Shown piece by piece: positions 45,002-56,704 of a stretch of DNA of 64,000 nucleotides (positions within the stretch are counted from its first letter, which is position 1; each line of letters opens with the position of its first letter). The notes below the pieces were generated by a model. It was not told where the DNA came from and did no database searches. It worked only from the letters and a program-made list of their open reading frames with translations. The stretch comes from Oxytricha trifallax (taxonomy: Eukaryota; Ciliophora; Spirotrichea; Sporadotrichida; Oxytrichidae), in contig ARYC01001500.1 of the NCBI GenBank assembly GCA_000711775.1, positions 36,083 through 100,082 of the forward strand, given 5' to 3'. The position numbers and the translations under genes were made by a program.

Positions 45002-46393
45002 ATGGTTGCAAAGCAATTTGTAGAGTAAGTAATGTTAGTTAATGGTTTCGAGCACAACATAGAAGCTAATATTAAGAGAAACATTTCTATGATGACTGAA
45101 TTCCTTAATGAAGTCAACAGAAAAAGCGCAAATGTTAATGAAGTTAAGATTGAGAGCAGTGGCACTAATTGATCAACTGATAAAATTTAAATGCAATTTC
45201 CTATTTTAATTAAGTTTAATTATTTTTAATGTTTCATGATACTTTTGAGACACTCAAATGTAACATAGAATTTACGAGGTGTGTATTGATTAAATTGATA
45301 AGTTTTGATTCATTATTCATTTAAGCAGTATATATTAACTTTGATTTGATTTATCTTACTGGATTGAATTTATTACTCCAGAATTAATTTCAATGCTAAA
45401 TGCTAATCTATTAACTAACTAATTTTGATTTAATTTTATTGCATAAGACTATTAAATTAATTTGTAATTCTTGACTATCAAAATTAATTTGATTGATGAA
45501 TTAACATAACCTGAGTTACTCGAGTATGAGTCTCATAAATCCGGAGGAGGGCCTTTTAATGCCTTCTTTCAAACACACCCAATCAATGAAGGAGTAATAA
45601 CTGGATACCATGGACTACAGCGCCATCGAGGAGGGGTTCAAAGTCATCGATAGATAAATATTCTAGATTGCTAAAGAGTACTAGCAGAAACTTCAAAAGA
45701 TAGAAAAGGAGTAGTAGCTTGAGATTAATTAAGCTGCTGCATAATTATTAAGGTTTATAAATTACACTCAAATTTAAATGGGAATAAAGAAGTGTAAAAA
45801 AGGATATAGGAACAATTTAATTACAAGCATAATAGACTAAGCACTAGTTTCTTCCTTAGTCGCCAACCTTAAAACAAGATTTCATTAAGGATTCTAAGTT
45901 AATAGGACAAATTTCTCAGAATATAAACGGCTATTAGATCAAACACTCATTGTTGTAAATAGATGATTGTTGCAACGACATGACTCTGCCAAGAGCAATA
46001 AAGCGTACTTTTATTAACAAGTTTTAAATATTTAGCATATCATGTGCATTCCGGCAGCTCCTATAAAACTAGTTTGCGCGGCTAGTCTTATCAAAGAAAG
46101 TCTCGGATGTATGGATGAATCAATTTTAAGCCAATTTTACAGAGATGCAACATAACACAATTTCGACACTCTCAAGCTGCCCGTGAACCTCATAAAGTAT
46201 GAAGACGAAGTCATGATTAATAATGCCACCGGGGAGATACACTTATTAATTGAATTCATTATGTATTCACTATGTGTTGCGAATTTTGTACGAAGGTCCT
46301 TACCAAAGATTCAAGTACACATACGACAGAGGCATGAACGAGGCTGAGGGACAATTTAAGATTCAAGCATTCGACTACATTAGCAATGAGTGA
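45002..46393 (+). CDS. Coiled-coil protein, unrecognised, multi-MDS
   Basis: ATG 45002 begins MVAKQFVEQVMLVNGFEHNI. After a 332 bp IES (pointer AATT, 45171-45502) the frame continues QHNLSYSSMSLINPEEG and then MDYSAIEEGFKVIDRQIFQI with Lys/Glu/Gln-rich helix. An in-frame TGA at 45964-45966 interrupts LIVVNR*LLQRHDSAKSNKA. The same frame then runs KLVCAASLIKESLGCMDESI and KLPVNLIKYEDEVMINN. A last segment, YEGPYQRFKYTYDRGMNEAE, in another frame ends with TGA 46391-46393, so another IES lies near 46230-46280. The helical layout loosely recalls V-ATPase subunit E but no diagnostic motif matches and I do not assign it. Confidence 0.6.
45171..45502. other. IES, pointer AATT
   Basis: AATT at 45167-45170 and 45499-45502. 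Excision removes a TGA and joins ESSGTN to QHNLSYSSM in the frame that leads into MDYSAIEEGF. The pointer is short, so this is moderate evidence. Confidence 0.5.
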
Positions 46394-47739
46394 TATTAAC
46401 TCAATAAATCTTAACTATAATACTATCAAAACATATTAATTTAATCAATCAGGACTGAATTGTTTCATAAGTTTATAAACTTTCTCGAGATATTAAAACC
46501 ATGCAAATTATAAAGTGAGACGTGTTTTAAAAACTAATTTTGTTTTCTCTATTTCCATAATTTCATTAAATAGAATTTTGTATAATGTAAAAAATTGCGA
46601 AATTAAATTGATTAATGACTACTAAATATAGAAGTTAATTGTTTTAAAAGTTGAATTAAGAATCACCTATTAAATATAAAATTAATTCTTATATCTAGTA
46701 TATCTATAAAATGTCATCTTATTCATTATTTATAATTTTTTCTTACAACTATTAACACTTGTTAGTTATAATTACTATAAAATTTAAAACCATTATGTTA
46801 CTCAGGAATCTTGCAAGGAGACACTTAGTAAAAATATGATAATAAAAGGCTTTTATATTAAATTATCAACTTTGTTGATCTAAATTTATTTAGATTGTTT
46901 TTTATATATTTTAATGATTTCTGCCCATTTGAACTATATGAGAACAAGTGCCTTAATCTATTTAATTTTTAAGTTATATGAATTAAAAAAAAGCTTTTAT
47001 GAGACGTTAAATTAAGTCCCTTATAAAAGAAATACTTAATTAGAAAGATAGTTTATAGTTATTATATGTAATTTATAGTGTTAATACGTTAAGCAACAGA
47101 TTTTAAAGTATCAATTTTTTATAGTCATATTATCTCTTCTCTCATAACAAAATATTCAATTTTTAAAAAATATTGTTATGAAATTATGAAGTTTTTTATA
47201 TTAATTTTTTTAAAATTATGCAATTATTAAATCTTAAAAATAATTATAAACTCAACTAAATGGCTGAGTTGCACAAAAAAATAATATTATATAATTCTAG
47301 AATCAAAGTTAGATAAAGTTTAACAAATCTAAAAAGAAATTTAAGATAATATAAGGATTATTTAAAAAAAATTCATAATTTATAATTATAATCTTATTTA
47401 TTTCAGAATTCTTCACTGGATTATTACGAATTCTTTCTATATTTTATAAAATTCAATATAGATTTATTAATGTAGTTTCATGTTTGAATAAAATAACAAT
47501 TAAAATTTAATTTGCGTACATAAAAAAATAATTGATATGCTTATTTACTTTTATTAGAGATTAAATGCTATATTATTTTAAAATAAATTAATTAAAGAAT
47601 TTTTAATAAAATATGATTTAGATATCTTCCTCAAATAGCTTAAATTGATAGAAATTAATCATAACAGTATTCTAAAATTAATAATTTTAAACTACAAAGT
47701 TGATGAATTTAAAACAAACACTATAATTATACTATTTTG
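46394..47739. other. AT-rich non-coding stretch
   Basis: No coding sense, terminal repeats or RNA gene seen. Probably intergenic germline-limited DNA. Confidence 0.55.
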
Positions 47740-49051
47740 ACTAACTACAATAGGGGAAGCCACTTCAACTTTTTCAGAAGATTCTAAGACATAGATGATA
47801 TCATCGATAAACAGATGAGATTAATGGAGCGGGATTTTGAGAAATTCAGGCGTGGTATGTTATATAACCCCTTTAAAGTACTTAGAGTTGTATAGGAAGA
47901 TAAATTAAATAACAATTTATGTCGTTAATTATTTGCTTTCAATTATTTAATTATCGTAAATATTGATGGCTTTAGTTTTAAGCCTTATATTTAAGATATA
48001 ATACTAAAATATTTTAATTATCCTTAATAAATAATTTCTTGCCCCAGATATAAATTCTTTTTATAAACTTTAGGTTTATAATGGAAAATTTGTTTCAAAA
48101 AATTTTCAGAATTTACAATCAAATCTAAAAGATTAATGTTTGAGGACATGTTTGATTCATCAAGGAGACTCACATCTGGCGAAGGATCTGAAAATAAATC
48201 ATTGATGGGCGAAGACACGGAGAGCAAGTCATTATCCGATAAACCTCAAAGGTTCCATCGCAGCGACTCCCAGAGTGAAATCTATGTTAATGGCATTAGA
48301 ATTAGATAGCAATTATCAAATTTAAAAGAATGACCACTCCAAAAATTGAACAGAATAAATTTAAATCAAATTCATTTCAAATATTTATAAGATAGCACAT
48401 CTACGATTCAATAAAAGAGAAGGACGGAGTGATGGTTCCATTCTAGAAGAAGGAGGTTTTCTGCGAGCCTCCCTGCGATATGAAAACTTTAGAATAATAT
48501 TCTAAGATTTAAGAGACCATAGACGATAATAAAGAGCAGTCGATGCTTACTTAGTTTATGAATGATGCCAAAGACAAGGGAATCAATAAATAACTGTATA
48601 ACATTTATAAACTTCAAATATCATATTCTAGAATCAAACTTATTTAAACTTAGCTTTCCAGTTTTTTAAGATTAATGAGGGAATTATAATTATTAAAATG
48701 TTAATAATTACAGTTTCATAATTTTTAAATTTTTTGCTGAATTGATCCAGAAAAAATCATGAGTTTCAAGAACTTAGTTGAATATGATCCTTCTGAGAAA
48801 AAGAAGAGATTATTTAAAAAAAGTTTTTTCTTGAGCTATTTCTTTCATAAATTACTTCCTTGTCATATAATGCTATTAAAATAGCGAGATACACTATTCA
48901 TGTGAGCTATGTAGACAAAGACGGCGACAAGATGCAATACAAATTTTCCAAGAGAGAGGGAGAGGATGCAAAAACCAAAATATATGCTTTGCAGGATTCT
49001 GACGCTTTGGATTGGGACAGACAGACTAAAAAGTTTTTAGACTCATTCTGA
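47740..49051 (+). CDS. Paralogue family member 1 (CxPPC family), diverged
   Basis: First of three related genes. Recognisable blocks in order: NFFRRFQDIDDIIDKQMRLM, a Ser/Asp-rich stretch ending SDSQSEIYVNGIRIR, then KEKDGVMVPFQKKE, FCEPPCDMKTLEQYSKIQET, DPEKIMSFKNLVEYDPSEKK, and YTIHVSYVDKDGDKMQYKFS, ending KKFLDSF with TGA at 49049-49051. The same block order occurs in the two later copies, which share EKDGVKIP, CDPPCD and VSFLDKD. Several IESs separate the blocks and were not all resolved; no ATG was found for the first block. No known domain recognised. Confidence 0.65.
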
Positions 49052-49968
49052 GACAATTATTAATTGTTATGAAATATTAGTGAAAGTTCATGAAATTAAA
49101 TTATCAACCCTAAAATATATAGCAATAGTAATTTAGAAAATTTCTTCGGAATTTTTTAAAAAATTTATAAATTTATTGATTTTTGATGAATTAAATTACA
49201 AAAATACTTTTTTATATTGAACCCTTAAGATTTAACTTTAGATCTAATAATATTTATATTAATCACCAATAATTCAATTTATTTGTTATGTCTTACAAAG
49301 GTAAATTTAATACTTGGCCCTAATTATTTTTATATAAGATTCCTTAATTAACAAATCTAAAATCTTACTCCAGATAAAGAAGAAAATATCATATTTTCAT
49401 GATGATTTAAGGTTATAATAGTTAAAGATTCTTAAGAGATTAATATACTAGGGCAATTACTCTTATATTTAGCATATAGGACTAGTTAAAATTAGTAACT
49501 TGATAAATAAAAAAAAATATAATTATTTTTATTCAATTAGGGTTGATTAGATAAATTATTTAATATATGAATTGATATTTTATTCAATTAGGTTTGATTA
49601 GATAAATTATTTAATATATGAATTGATAATCCTTGATCATAAGATTATACATATTTAAGGCGGTAATTATTTAATCATAATAATATTTTTTAAAACTATT
49701 AATATACTATGTAAGTTGCTTTTATTTTACCATAATGATTCTTGAGTCAATATAAACCTACCCTAAGACACTTTGTAGCTTACTAATTCTTTTATCAAGT
49801 TGCTTATCATTATTATTTCTTTAGACAATTTAAAATAATTATACTTTTAGCTTTTTAAATAATAAGATACAAACAATAAACTAAAAAATTAGCATTGTTT
49901 GATTTCAATGAAATATTTGAAAATAGTATAGCAAACAAAACATACACTATATTTTTGGCTTTTTATAA
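49052..49968. other. Non-coding; 5' part of a segmental duplication
   Basis: From about 49420 the sequence matches 54030-54520, sharing TTAAAATTAGTAACTTGATA and GATAATCCTTGATCATA. It also holds a tandem pair of about 48 bp (ATTCAATTAGGNTTGATTAG...) at about 49540-49635. Confidence 0.65.
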
Positions 49969-51924
49969 TGTTTGGAGGTGATTGGTTTTTACAACGCTGG
50001 GACCCATTTAGCTTGAACTAGAACCCCTGGAGACAGTTCGAGATGATGGACCGCATGCTCGACAGAACATTCGATAAATTTGAGAACGAAATGTTCCAAA
50101 ATAGAAATCAAATGCTACAGAGTCAAGACTTCTAGCAGAGACAAATCTAGCCAGAAAGCTCAACTTATGAGAAGAGCTACCACTCTGTTGACTCAAGAGA
50201 AATTTATAATAAAGTAATGTCAAAGCCAAAATAATGAAATTTAGTAAATCTCAATTTAATTATTGAAAGTGTTGATTTTCGTTAAATTACGGAAACTATT
50301 ATCTTGCATGTTTTTTATGCTTGAATTTAATGGTTCTTTTTATTATTCCAAAAATTAAGAGAAGAGGTGATTGATGGAAAGAGAATAAAGTATAGAACTT
50401 TGGAGACAACTAAAGAAAAGGACGGTGTGAAAATTCCACATACACTGAGAGAGATTCAATGCGATCCACCATGCGATCTTGAAACTCTCTAAAAATGTAT
50501 CACATTCAGAGAAGACGTTGGAGGCTAATAATAAAATGTTTTCAAAACTTTCCTTGAGGAAATAATAGTATTTTACTTTGTCTATCACAACAATTCTAAA
50601 ATGAATGTTTTAAAATAAATTTAGTGTTATTTTTAGGATGCAAAGAAGAAAAATTTGGCACCTCAGAGAATCGTGAAGTATCAGAATGAAGTTAAGCACA
50701 ATGCAGAGACTAACAAAAATCAAAACCCCTTCATGAGTTTTATAAAATTTTACTTTATCTAATTAAAAGTAAATTAGTCATTAAGATTTTAAACGTGAGT
50801 AACACAGTTAAGAAACTTGGATATAGTCTTTCATTATACACTTTTGATCAAGTACTATAGTTTTATAGAATATTTTTTCTGCTTGAACTCTATCTATCCT
50901 GAAATTTTACATCATGAATTGTGATTATTTAATTATCATATGCCTACCATTTATTTATGTTCTTGATATGCCTTTTACTTGACTATATTTATTTTATTCT
51001 TTAATATTTATCTTATGATACTTCGTAAAATAATAAACATTTGAAGCATATCACACTTTTATTGTTGCTATATGAGGTCATACATCAACTGAAAATCTCA
51101 ATATTAATTTTTTTATCTTTATATGCAGACTGAAAATCCCATACTTCTTTTCAAAACTTAATTAATTTATCTCTAAATTAGAATTGAATTGAGTAAACTT
51201 AATTTTTCCTTTAGATGTTAGGAGCTAATATTATTTGTCGATTTATCATATTTATGAAGCTAATAATGGTGTTTTGGGGTTTTAAATGATTATTTAATCA
51301 ATGTGAGCTTCTTAGACAAGGACAATTAGAAACACGTGTACGAATGGTGCAAGAAGCAAGACGCCATAGAAGCTGAAACCAGAATTGATGATCCTAAAAT
51401 GTTGCAAATTTATGATGATAATTAATTCCAAAATTAAAAATGTTCTTAAAACTTAAATTAGCGACAAAATAAATTTTTGCAATCTTCAGAAGGCCAACAA
51501 CAATAATTACAGCAAAATCAGCCAGGCTGGTAGACCTCATAATATTCTGCTGGTGGCTAATAATAGTAACTTGGTTCACAGGGTGCTATATCTGGCCAGT
51601 AGCAGCAACAGAAAGAGATTGGCACCGGTGCAAGCCAGCAATATATGGATAAATATCTTATATTAACTTCTAATTAAATTACTAGTTTTTAATATGGGAA
51701 GTGGATAGCATCAGTAGGCTCCACATTTGAGCAAGGATTTGGGATCTCAAGGAACTCAATAAAATGTTACAAAAGAATAATTCTAATAGTAGGAGGGACT
51801 TAAATTATAGTATTCTTAAATCTCAAAAATGATAAATTATTTGAAAGAAATTAATTAATTTATTCACCCTAATAGAAGAATCAAACCTTAAAATAATAAA
51901 CCCCATAGATCAATTAAGACATGA
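49969..51924 (+). CDS. Paralogue family member 2 (CxPPC family)
   Basis: Intact copy. From ATG 49969: MFGGDWFLQRWDPFSLNQNP, FEMMDRMLDRTFDKFENEMF, YHSVDSREIYNKVMSKPK. After IES 50233-50355 (pointer AAAAT): LREEVIDGKRIKYRTLETTK, EKDGVKIP, CDPPCDLETLQKC. After IES 50561-50638 (AGGA): EDAKKKNLAPQRIVKYQNEV. After the C4A4 element 50721-51284: NDYLINVSFLDKDNQKHVYE and a Gln-rich tail. Ends KPHRSIKT, TGA 51922-51924; a further segment change lies near 51670-51690. The EKDG / CDPPCD pair and VSFLDKDNQKHVYEW are conserved in the family. Function unknown; it may be ciliate-specific. The tail resembles low-complexity RNA-binding tails only in composition. Confidence 0.75.
50233..50355. other. IES, pointer AAAAT
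   Basis: AAAAT at 50228-50232 and 50351-50355; excision joins VMSKPK to LREEVIDGKR in frame. Confidence 0.65.
50561..50638. other. IES, pointer AGGA
   Basis: AGGA at 50557-50560 and 50635-50638; excision joins KTFLE to DAKKKNLAPQ. The third paralogue has an IES at the same place with pointer TTGAGG. Confidence 0.75.
50721..51284. mobile_element. Small C4A4-ended TBE-like element acting as IES
   Basis: 564 bp between AAT at 50718-50720 and AAT at 51285-51287. The left end CAAAACCCCTTCATGAGTTT resembles the TBE-like end at 62501 (CAAAACCCCGAAACCCCTTA...) with one repeat unit missing; the right end reads inward TAAAACCCCAAAACACC. The paralogue at 55825-55860 has the uninterrupted site (NKKDYLINVSF), so this is a direct empty-site comparison. 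No coding capacity. Confidence 0.85.
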
Positions 51925-52573
51925 GAATTGAAGTTAAGAACAATTGGATTAAGATTTAATAAATATTAGCTGAAATTAAATGTAATTAGGTTAAAATAAA
52001 ATCTATACCCTGATTGGATTATTTTGTAAGGACAATTAATCGAGCCAATTGTTTTAATAATTAGCCTAAAATTTATAATTATACGCCTTTAACAGTTTAT
52101 ATTTGTTCTTAACCCCAATTCTCATGTCTTAATTGATATATTGGATTTTACCATAAATTTCAGCAATAATTTAATCCATTATTTAATAAATCTTATATTT
52201 TATTTAAACTGTTCATTTTTGACTATTTATTTTTATTAAACACAAATTTATGGATTTAATCTACCCAAGCAAATGCAGCTCTGAGTTGATAAAGTAAAAA
52301 TGAGAGAAATCTCAAAAATTTGAATTATTACTCGTTATACTACAATTCTAAGATATATTAACAGAGAGATAATAAATGATTTATTTTAGAATGCTTGGAA
52401 TGTTCTAGAAATTGAATAATAAGTCATTTCTTTCAATAAATCATTACTTTTATTACTTAAAAACATTAAGATCAATTTGGTACTATAATTAATGTTATTA
52501 TATACTAAGTAAATTTCTGGTATGTATGAGGTAAAATAAAGATTAAATAAAATTAAAAATGGATATTAAATTT
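51925..52573. other. Intergenic, no gene seen
   Basis: AT-rich, no coding sense; the first part still belongs to the duplicated segment. Confidence 0.5.
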
Positions 52574-52989
52574 GGGGGGGGAAGTTTCCTGCCCCCAACA
52601 TTAAATTTTATGTTTTTTGAAATAACTTTAATAGAAATAATAAATTTCAATTTCAATTACCATAATCATGTACTATACAACATTTATTATTATATAATTT
52701 TCAAGGTACATAATTATTCTTTATCAAATTATATATTATTAACAAGGCTAAAATAAGTGTTTTTTATTAATAATTAATGTAATTTTCATTAAATTTTAAA
52801 TTCATTATCAAGGTAGAAATGATATTTGAAGCTAAATTTAAAATAACTACATCATAATTGATGATAAAGATTCTTTGAAAATTATAAAAATTACATATTT
52901 TTATGTATGGGGCAGGAAACTTCCGAAGGGGCAGGAAACTTCCCCTCTAGGGTGCATACAAAATTTTGGGGCAGGAAACTTCCCCCCCC
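52574..52989. mobile_element. GGGGAAGTTTCCTGC element, copy 4
   Basis: 416 bp with left end GGGGGGGGAAGTTTCCTGCC and right end GGGGCAGGAAACTTCCCCCC, flanked by TTAAATTT at 52566-52573 and 52990-52997. Two further GGGGCAGGAAACTTCC copies lie just inside the right end (52910-52945). The interior is similar to copy 2. Confidence 0.85.
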
Positions 52990-52997
52990 TTAAATTT

Positions 52998-54522
52998 AAA
53001 TATTGCCTTTGATTCTTACAATTATAATTTTTTTTAATTTAAATTTAATTTTTAGGCATCGTCGTAAATTAAATAATTTCCCAAACCTCTAATAAAGTGA
53101 AGGAAACTCATTTTATTTTTAATTCAATATTTATTTTTAAAAAATAAAAAACCATCTAGCTTTATCCAAATTTTGATTGGTTTAAAAGGTCTGGGAATTA
53201 ATGCTTGATTTATTGGATTTTTTATTAGATTAAATGCAAAAGTTAATGGTTTTAAAATTAGAAATTAAGACTAGCATAAAAAGCTAGTCCACTTTAAATT
53301 TTGCACAATCAAATATAGTAGTTATTTTGAAGTTCATTGAAACTTTTCCTTACAAAGGATTATCTTATTGGTCCATTAAATGATTATTAAGCCATAAAAA
53401 TTACACTACTCGAAATTTTCTAAAATATAAAATATTAATTTTAATTACTTTTTTTATTTATCAACTAATACTATTTTCCTATCAATTTTTCAATGTATAC
53501 TAATTTTTGAAATAAGAATTATTGCTAAAGTACAATTGATTTGAAAGTTTAATTATTAAAATATTTAGAATAATTTAAAAATTGGTATAGAAAGTGAGCT
53601 TAATGCATTTTTATATAAAATTTATAAACTTATCTTGTTTAATATTCGCGTTTTATTTTATCTTTTTTTATTTAAATATCTTTTAATTATGACTTTAAAA
53701 TAAACAAAACTAATCAGTGAAATTAGAAACCAAATTTTTAAAGTAAAAAACACAAAAACCATCATATATTAGAATTCAGCTAAAATAAAATAATTCTTTA
53801 TTGATAAAAGATAATATTTTTAAGCTACAACATAGTTAAATTCCAATATTTACAATGAAAAAGATTTATAATTTATTTTCACAAATAAATTAACTAAGAA
53901 TTATTTATATGCTTTGTTTCAAAAAGAAACAAATTGAGAAGAAAAATATATAAATTCTTTCAAATTAAAATTTTAATTTACTCTATATAATGGAAACATA
54001 AGAATATTATGATGTATAATGGGTATTTACATTAAAGATTCTTAATAGATTAATAATAGGACAATCACATATTATTTATAGCATATAGAACTTGTTAAAA
54101 TTAGTAACTTGATAAATAAATGTAAAACAATTATAGAATCTTGTAAATTAGGGGGGTATTTTATTATAATTTATAAATTGATAATCCTTGATCATACAAT
54201 TTTACCTTATTTAAGTAAGGCGGTAATTATTTAATCTCAATAATAATTTTAAAACTATAATTTACTATGTAAGTAGCTACCGATTTTTACCATAATGATT
54301 CTTGAGTCAATATAAAATTAGGTCATCGTGACGAATTTTTTAATTTTCATCTATATAAAAACTATTGTCTTATCACAATTCTTTCTTTCGACAATTTAAA
54401 ATTATTTTTCTATAATTTAGAAAATAATTTTAAATTTATCAATGTTTAAGAACTAATATATAAAATAAATAATACAACTTAAATTTCGATATTATGAATT
54501 AGATTTAGTATTTTATTATTAA
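52998..54522. other. AT-rich spacer; 3' part is the second copy of the duplication
   Basis: No coding sense up to 54522. From about 54030 it matches 49420-49960. Confidence 0.55.
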
Positions 54523-54764
54523 ATGTTTGGAGGTGATTGAATTTTGTCAAGCTGGGACCCATTTAGCATGAACTTGAACATTTGGAGACAGTTCGAGATG
54601 ATGGACTGCATGCTCGACAGAACATTCGATAAATTTGAGAACGAAATGTTCCAAAATAGAAATCAAATTCTACAGAGTCAGGATTTCAAACAAAGACAAA
54701 TCTAGCCACAAAGCTCAACTTATGAAAAGAGCTACCACTCTGTAGATTCAAGAGAAATATTAAT

Positions 54765-55348
54765 ACCCAGAAACCCCTTATTAAATTAATTGAAAATTGT
54801 AAAAGTTAACGCTAAAAGACATCAGATTTTTTTTCTTTAAGAATAACGTCCAAGTTCTACTCCAAAAAATCTTTAGTTTGACAAGTCAAAAAACACTAAA
54901 AATTTACAAATCATAAAAGCAATTTATGACTAGAATTATCTATTTGAGTTTATTACAGAGTTAATTAAAGAAAAACATAGTAAAAATATTATTTGTTTTT
55001 ATCTCTATAATTCTCAAAGAAATGAAATTATTTCGATTCTTATATAGATAAACTCTATTAAATTACCCGTTAATTACTTGCTTTATAACTTAAAAAGGTA
55101 GCGAAAGACCATATGAGACCTCCCCAAGGAAATCGGTGAACGAGCAAGGTGCTGGAGCATTTCTGTCCAATATATGGGTCTTCTATACCTGGCCATTGTA
55201 TTAAGATTGGTGGATACCCAAAAATCAAAGCATGAAACTATCTGATTTATCTATTTGGATGGATTAAGCATAAGTGTTAATTTCCGAACAACATTAAATA
55301 ATAAATTAAAAAGCTCAATTAAAATTTTACAGAGGTTTTGGGGTTTTT
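54765..55348. mobile_element. C4A4-ended TBE-like short element in paralogue 3
   Basis: The left end ACCCAGAAACCCCTTATTAA and the right end (inward) AAAAACCCCAAAACCTC point inwards as inverted termini, about 584 bp apart. AAT precedes the left end and ATT follows the right. It sits at the junction that is a plain 123 bp IES in paralogue 2. Exact edges are uncertain. Confidence 0.65.
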
Positions 55349-55670
55349 ATTATTAATTAAATTAAGTTTTTAATTATAAATTATGAGAAAAGATTTATTT
55401 TTAATTCTTGATATAAATATTTTTTTTAATAATTTTATTTTTAGCAAATAAAATTATTAAAAAATCTAAGAGAAGAAGTGATCGATGGAAAGAGAATTAA
55501 ATATAGAACTTTGGAGACAACCAAAGAGAAGGACGGAGTGAAAATTCCTCATCTATTGAGAGAAATAGAATGTGACCCTCCTTGTGACATCGATACACTC
55601 TAAAAGTGTATCTCATTCAGAGAAGACGTTGGAGGAAAACATCAGAATATTCTCTAAACTTTCCTTGAGG

Positions 55671-55744
55671 TAGATAAATTTATTTTATTTGATACAATAC
55701 AATTCTGAGGTTTAAATTTTACACAAATATTAATGGTTTTGAGG
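55671..55744. other. IES, pointer TTGAGG
   Basis: TTGAGG at 55665-55670 and 55739-55744; excision joins LQTFLE to DVKKKNLAPQ. Homologous in position to 50561-50638. Confidence 0.8.
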
Positions 55745-56216
55745 ATGTAAAGAAGAAAAATTTGGCACCACAGAGAATTGTGAAGTATCAGAATGAAGTT
55801 AAGCACAACGCTGACACCAATAAGAAGGATTACTTAATCAATGTGAGTTTCTTAGACAAGGACAACTAGAAACACGTGTACGAATGGTGCAAGAAGCAAG
55901 ATGCCATAGAAGCTGAAACCAGAATTGATGATCCAAAAATGTTGCAAATTTATGTTGATAATTTATTAGAAAGTCTTCAATTAACTTAAATTAGTGACAA
56001 ATTTATTTGTTGCAATCTTCAGAAAGCCAACAACAATAATTACAGCAAAATCAGCCAGGATGGTAGACCTCATAATATTCTGCTGGTGGCTAATAATAGC
56101 AACCCATATCCTAGACCTCTGTCTCTGGCGAGTAAACTTCAAATTTGAGCAAGGATTTGGGAGCTAAAGAAGGCCAATCTAATGTCAAAAAAGAACAATT
56201 CTAATAGAATGAATGA

Positions 56217-56704
56217 AATTAATTTTATTTAAATATCAAAGTGAATTCTTATTCATTTTAACAACAGCAATATATTTATTTACCCTAATATAAGAATCAA
56301 ACCTGATATAATACTCTATTAATAATACCAATATTTAATTTTCAATTAAATTCTATCTAAAAATAAAAATAAACATTTTTTACTAATTGTTTTTTTTGAA
56401 GTTTATCTGTAATTTCCTATAAATTATTTATGTGGTTTGTAATCTACCTCAACAGATGTAACTTTGAGCTGACAAAGAAGCTAATGAGTGAAGACTCAAA
56501 AGCTTAATTTGACTACTATTTTTGACTACTATTAATATAAGGATAGATTATAGACATAGAGGTAATTTATGATTTAAAATTAAGAGCCTGGACTATTATA
56601 GAAAATGGAATAAATATAAATTCAATATTATTAATTATTACTTTTTATTACTTTAAAACATTCAAAGCCAATTAAATGTTAATATGAATAATATGGGAGA
56701 TTTT
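56217..56704. other. Intergenic, tail of the duplicated segment
   Basis: AT-rich, no gene seen. Similarity to 51925-51990 fades within about 130 bp. Confidence 0.5.

Larger units (their letters stand above)
54523..56216 (+). pseudogene. Paralogue family member 3 (CxPPC family), broken
   Basis: Near-copy of the gene at 49969. It starts MFGGD but codon 6 is TGA where copy 2 has TGG (DWF), with further changes; then WDPFSMNLNIWRQFEMM, DRTFDKFENEMF and YHSVDSREI. After a C4A4-ended insert and AT-rich sequence: LREEVIDGKRIKYRTLETTK, IECDPPCDIDTLQKC, IES 55671-55744 (pointer TTGAGG), then EDVKKKNLAPQRIVKYQNEV directly followed by KKDYLINVSFLDKDNQKHVY without the element present in copy 2. Gln-rich tail, TGA 56214-56216. 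The early TGA and loss of the REIYNK-VMSKPK link suggest a pseudogene, unless the TGA is removed by an unseen IES or decoded. Confidence 0.7.
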
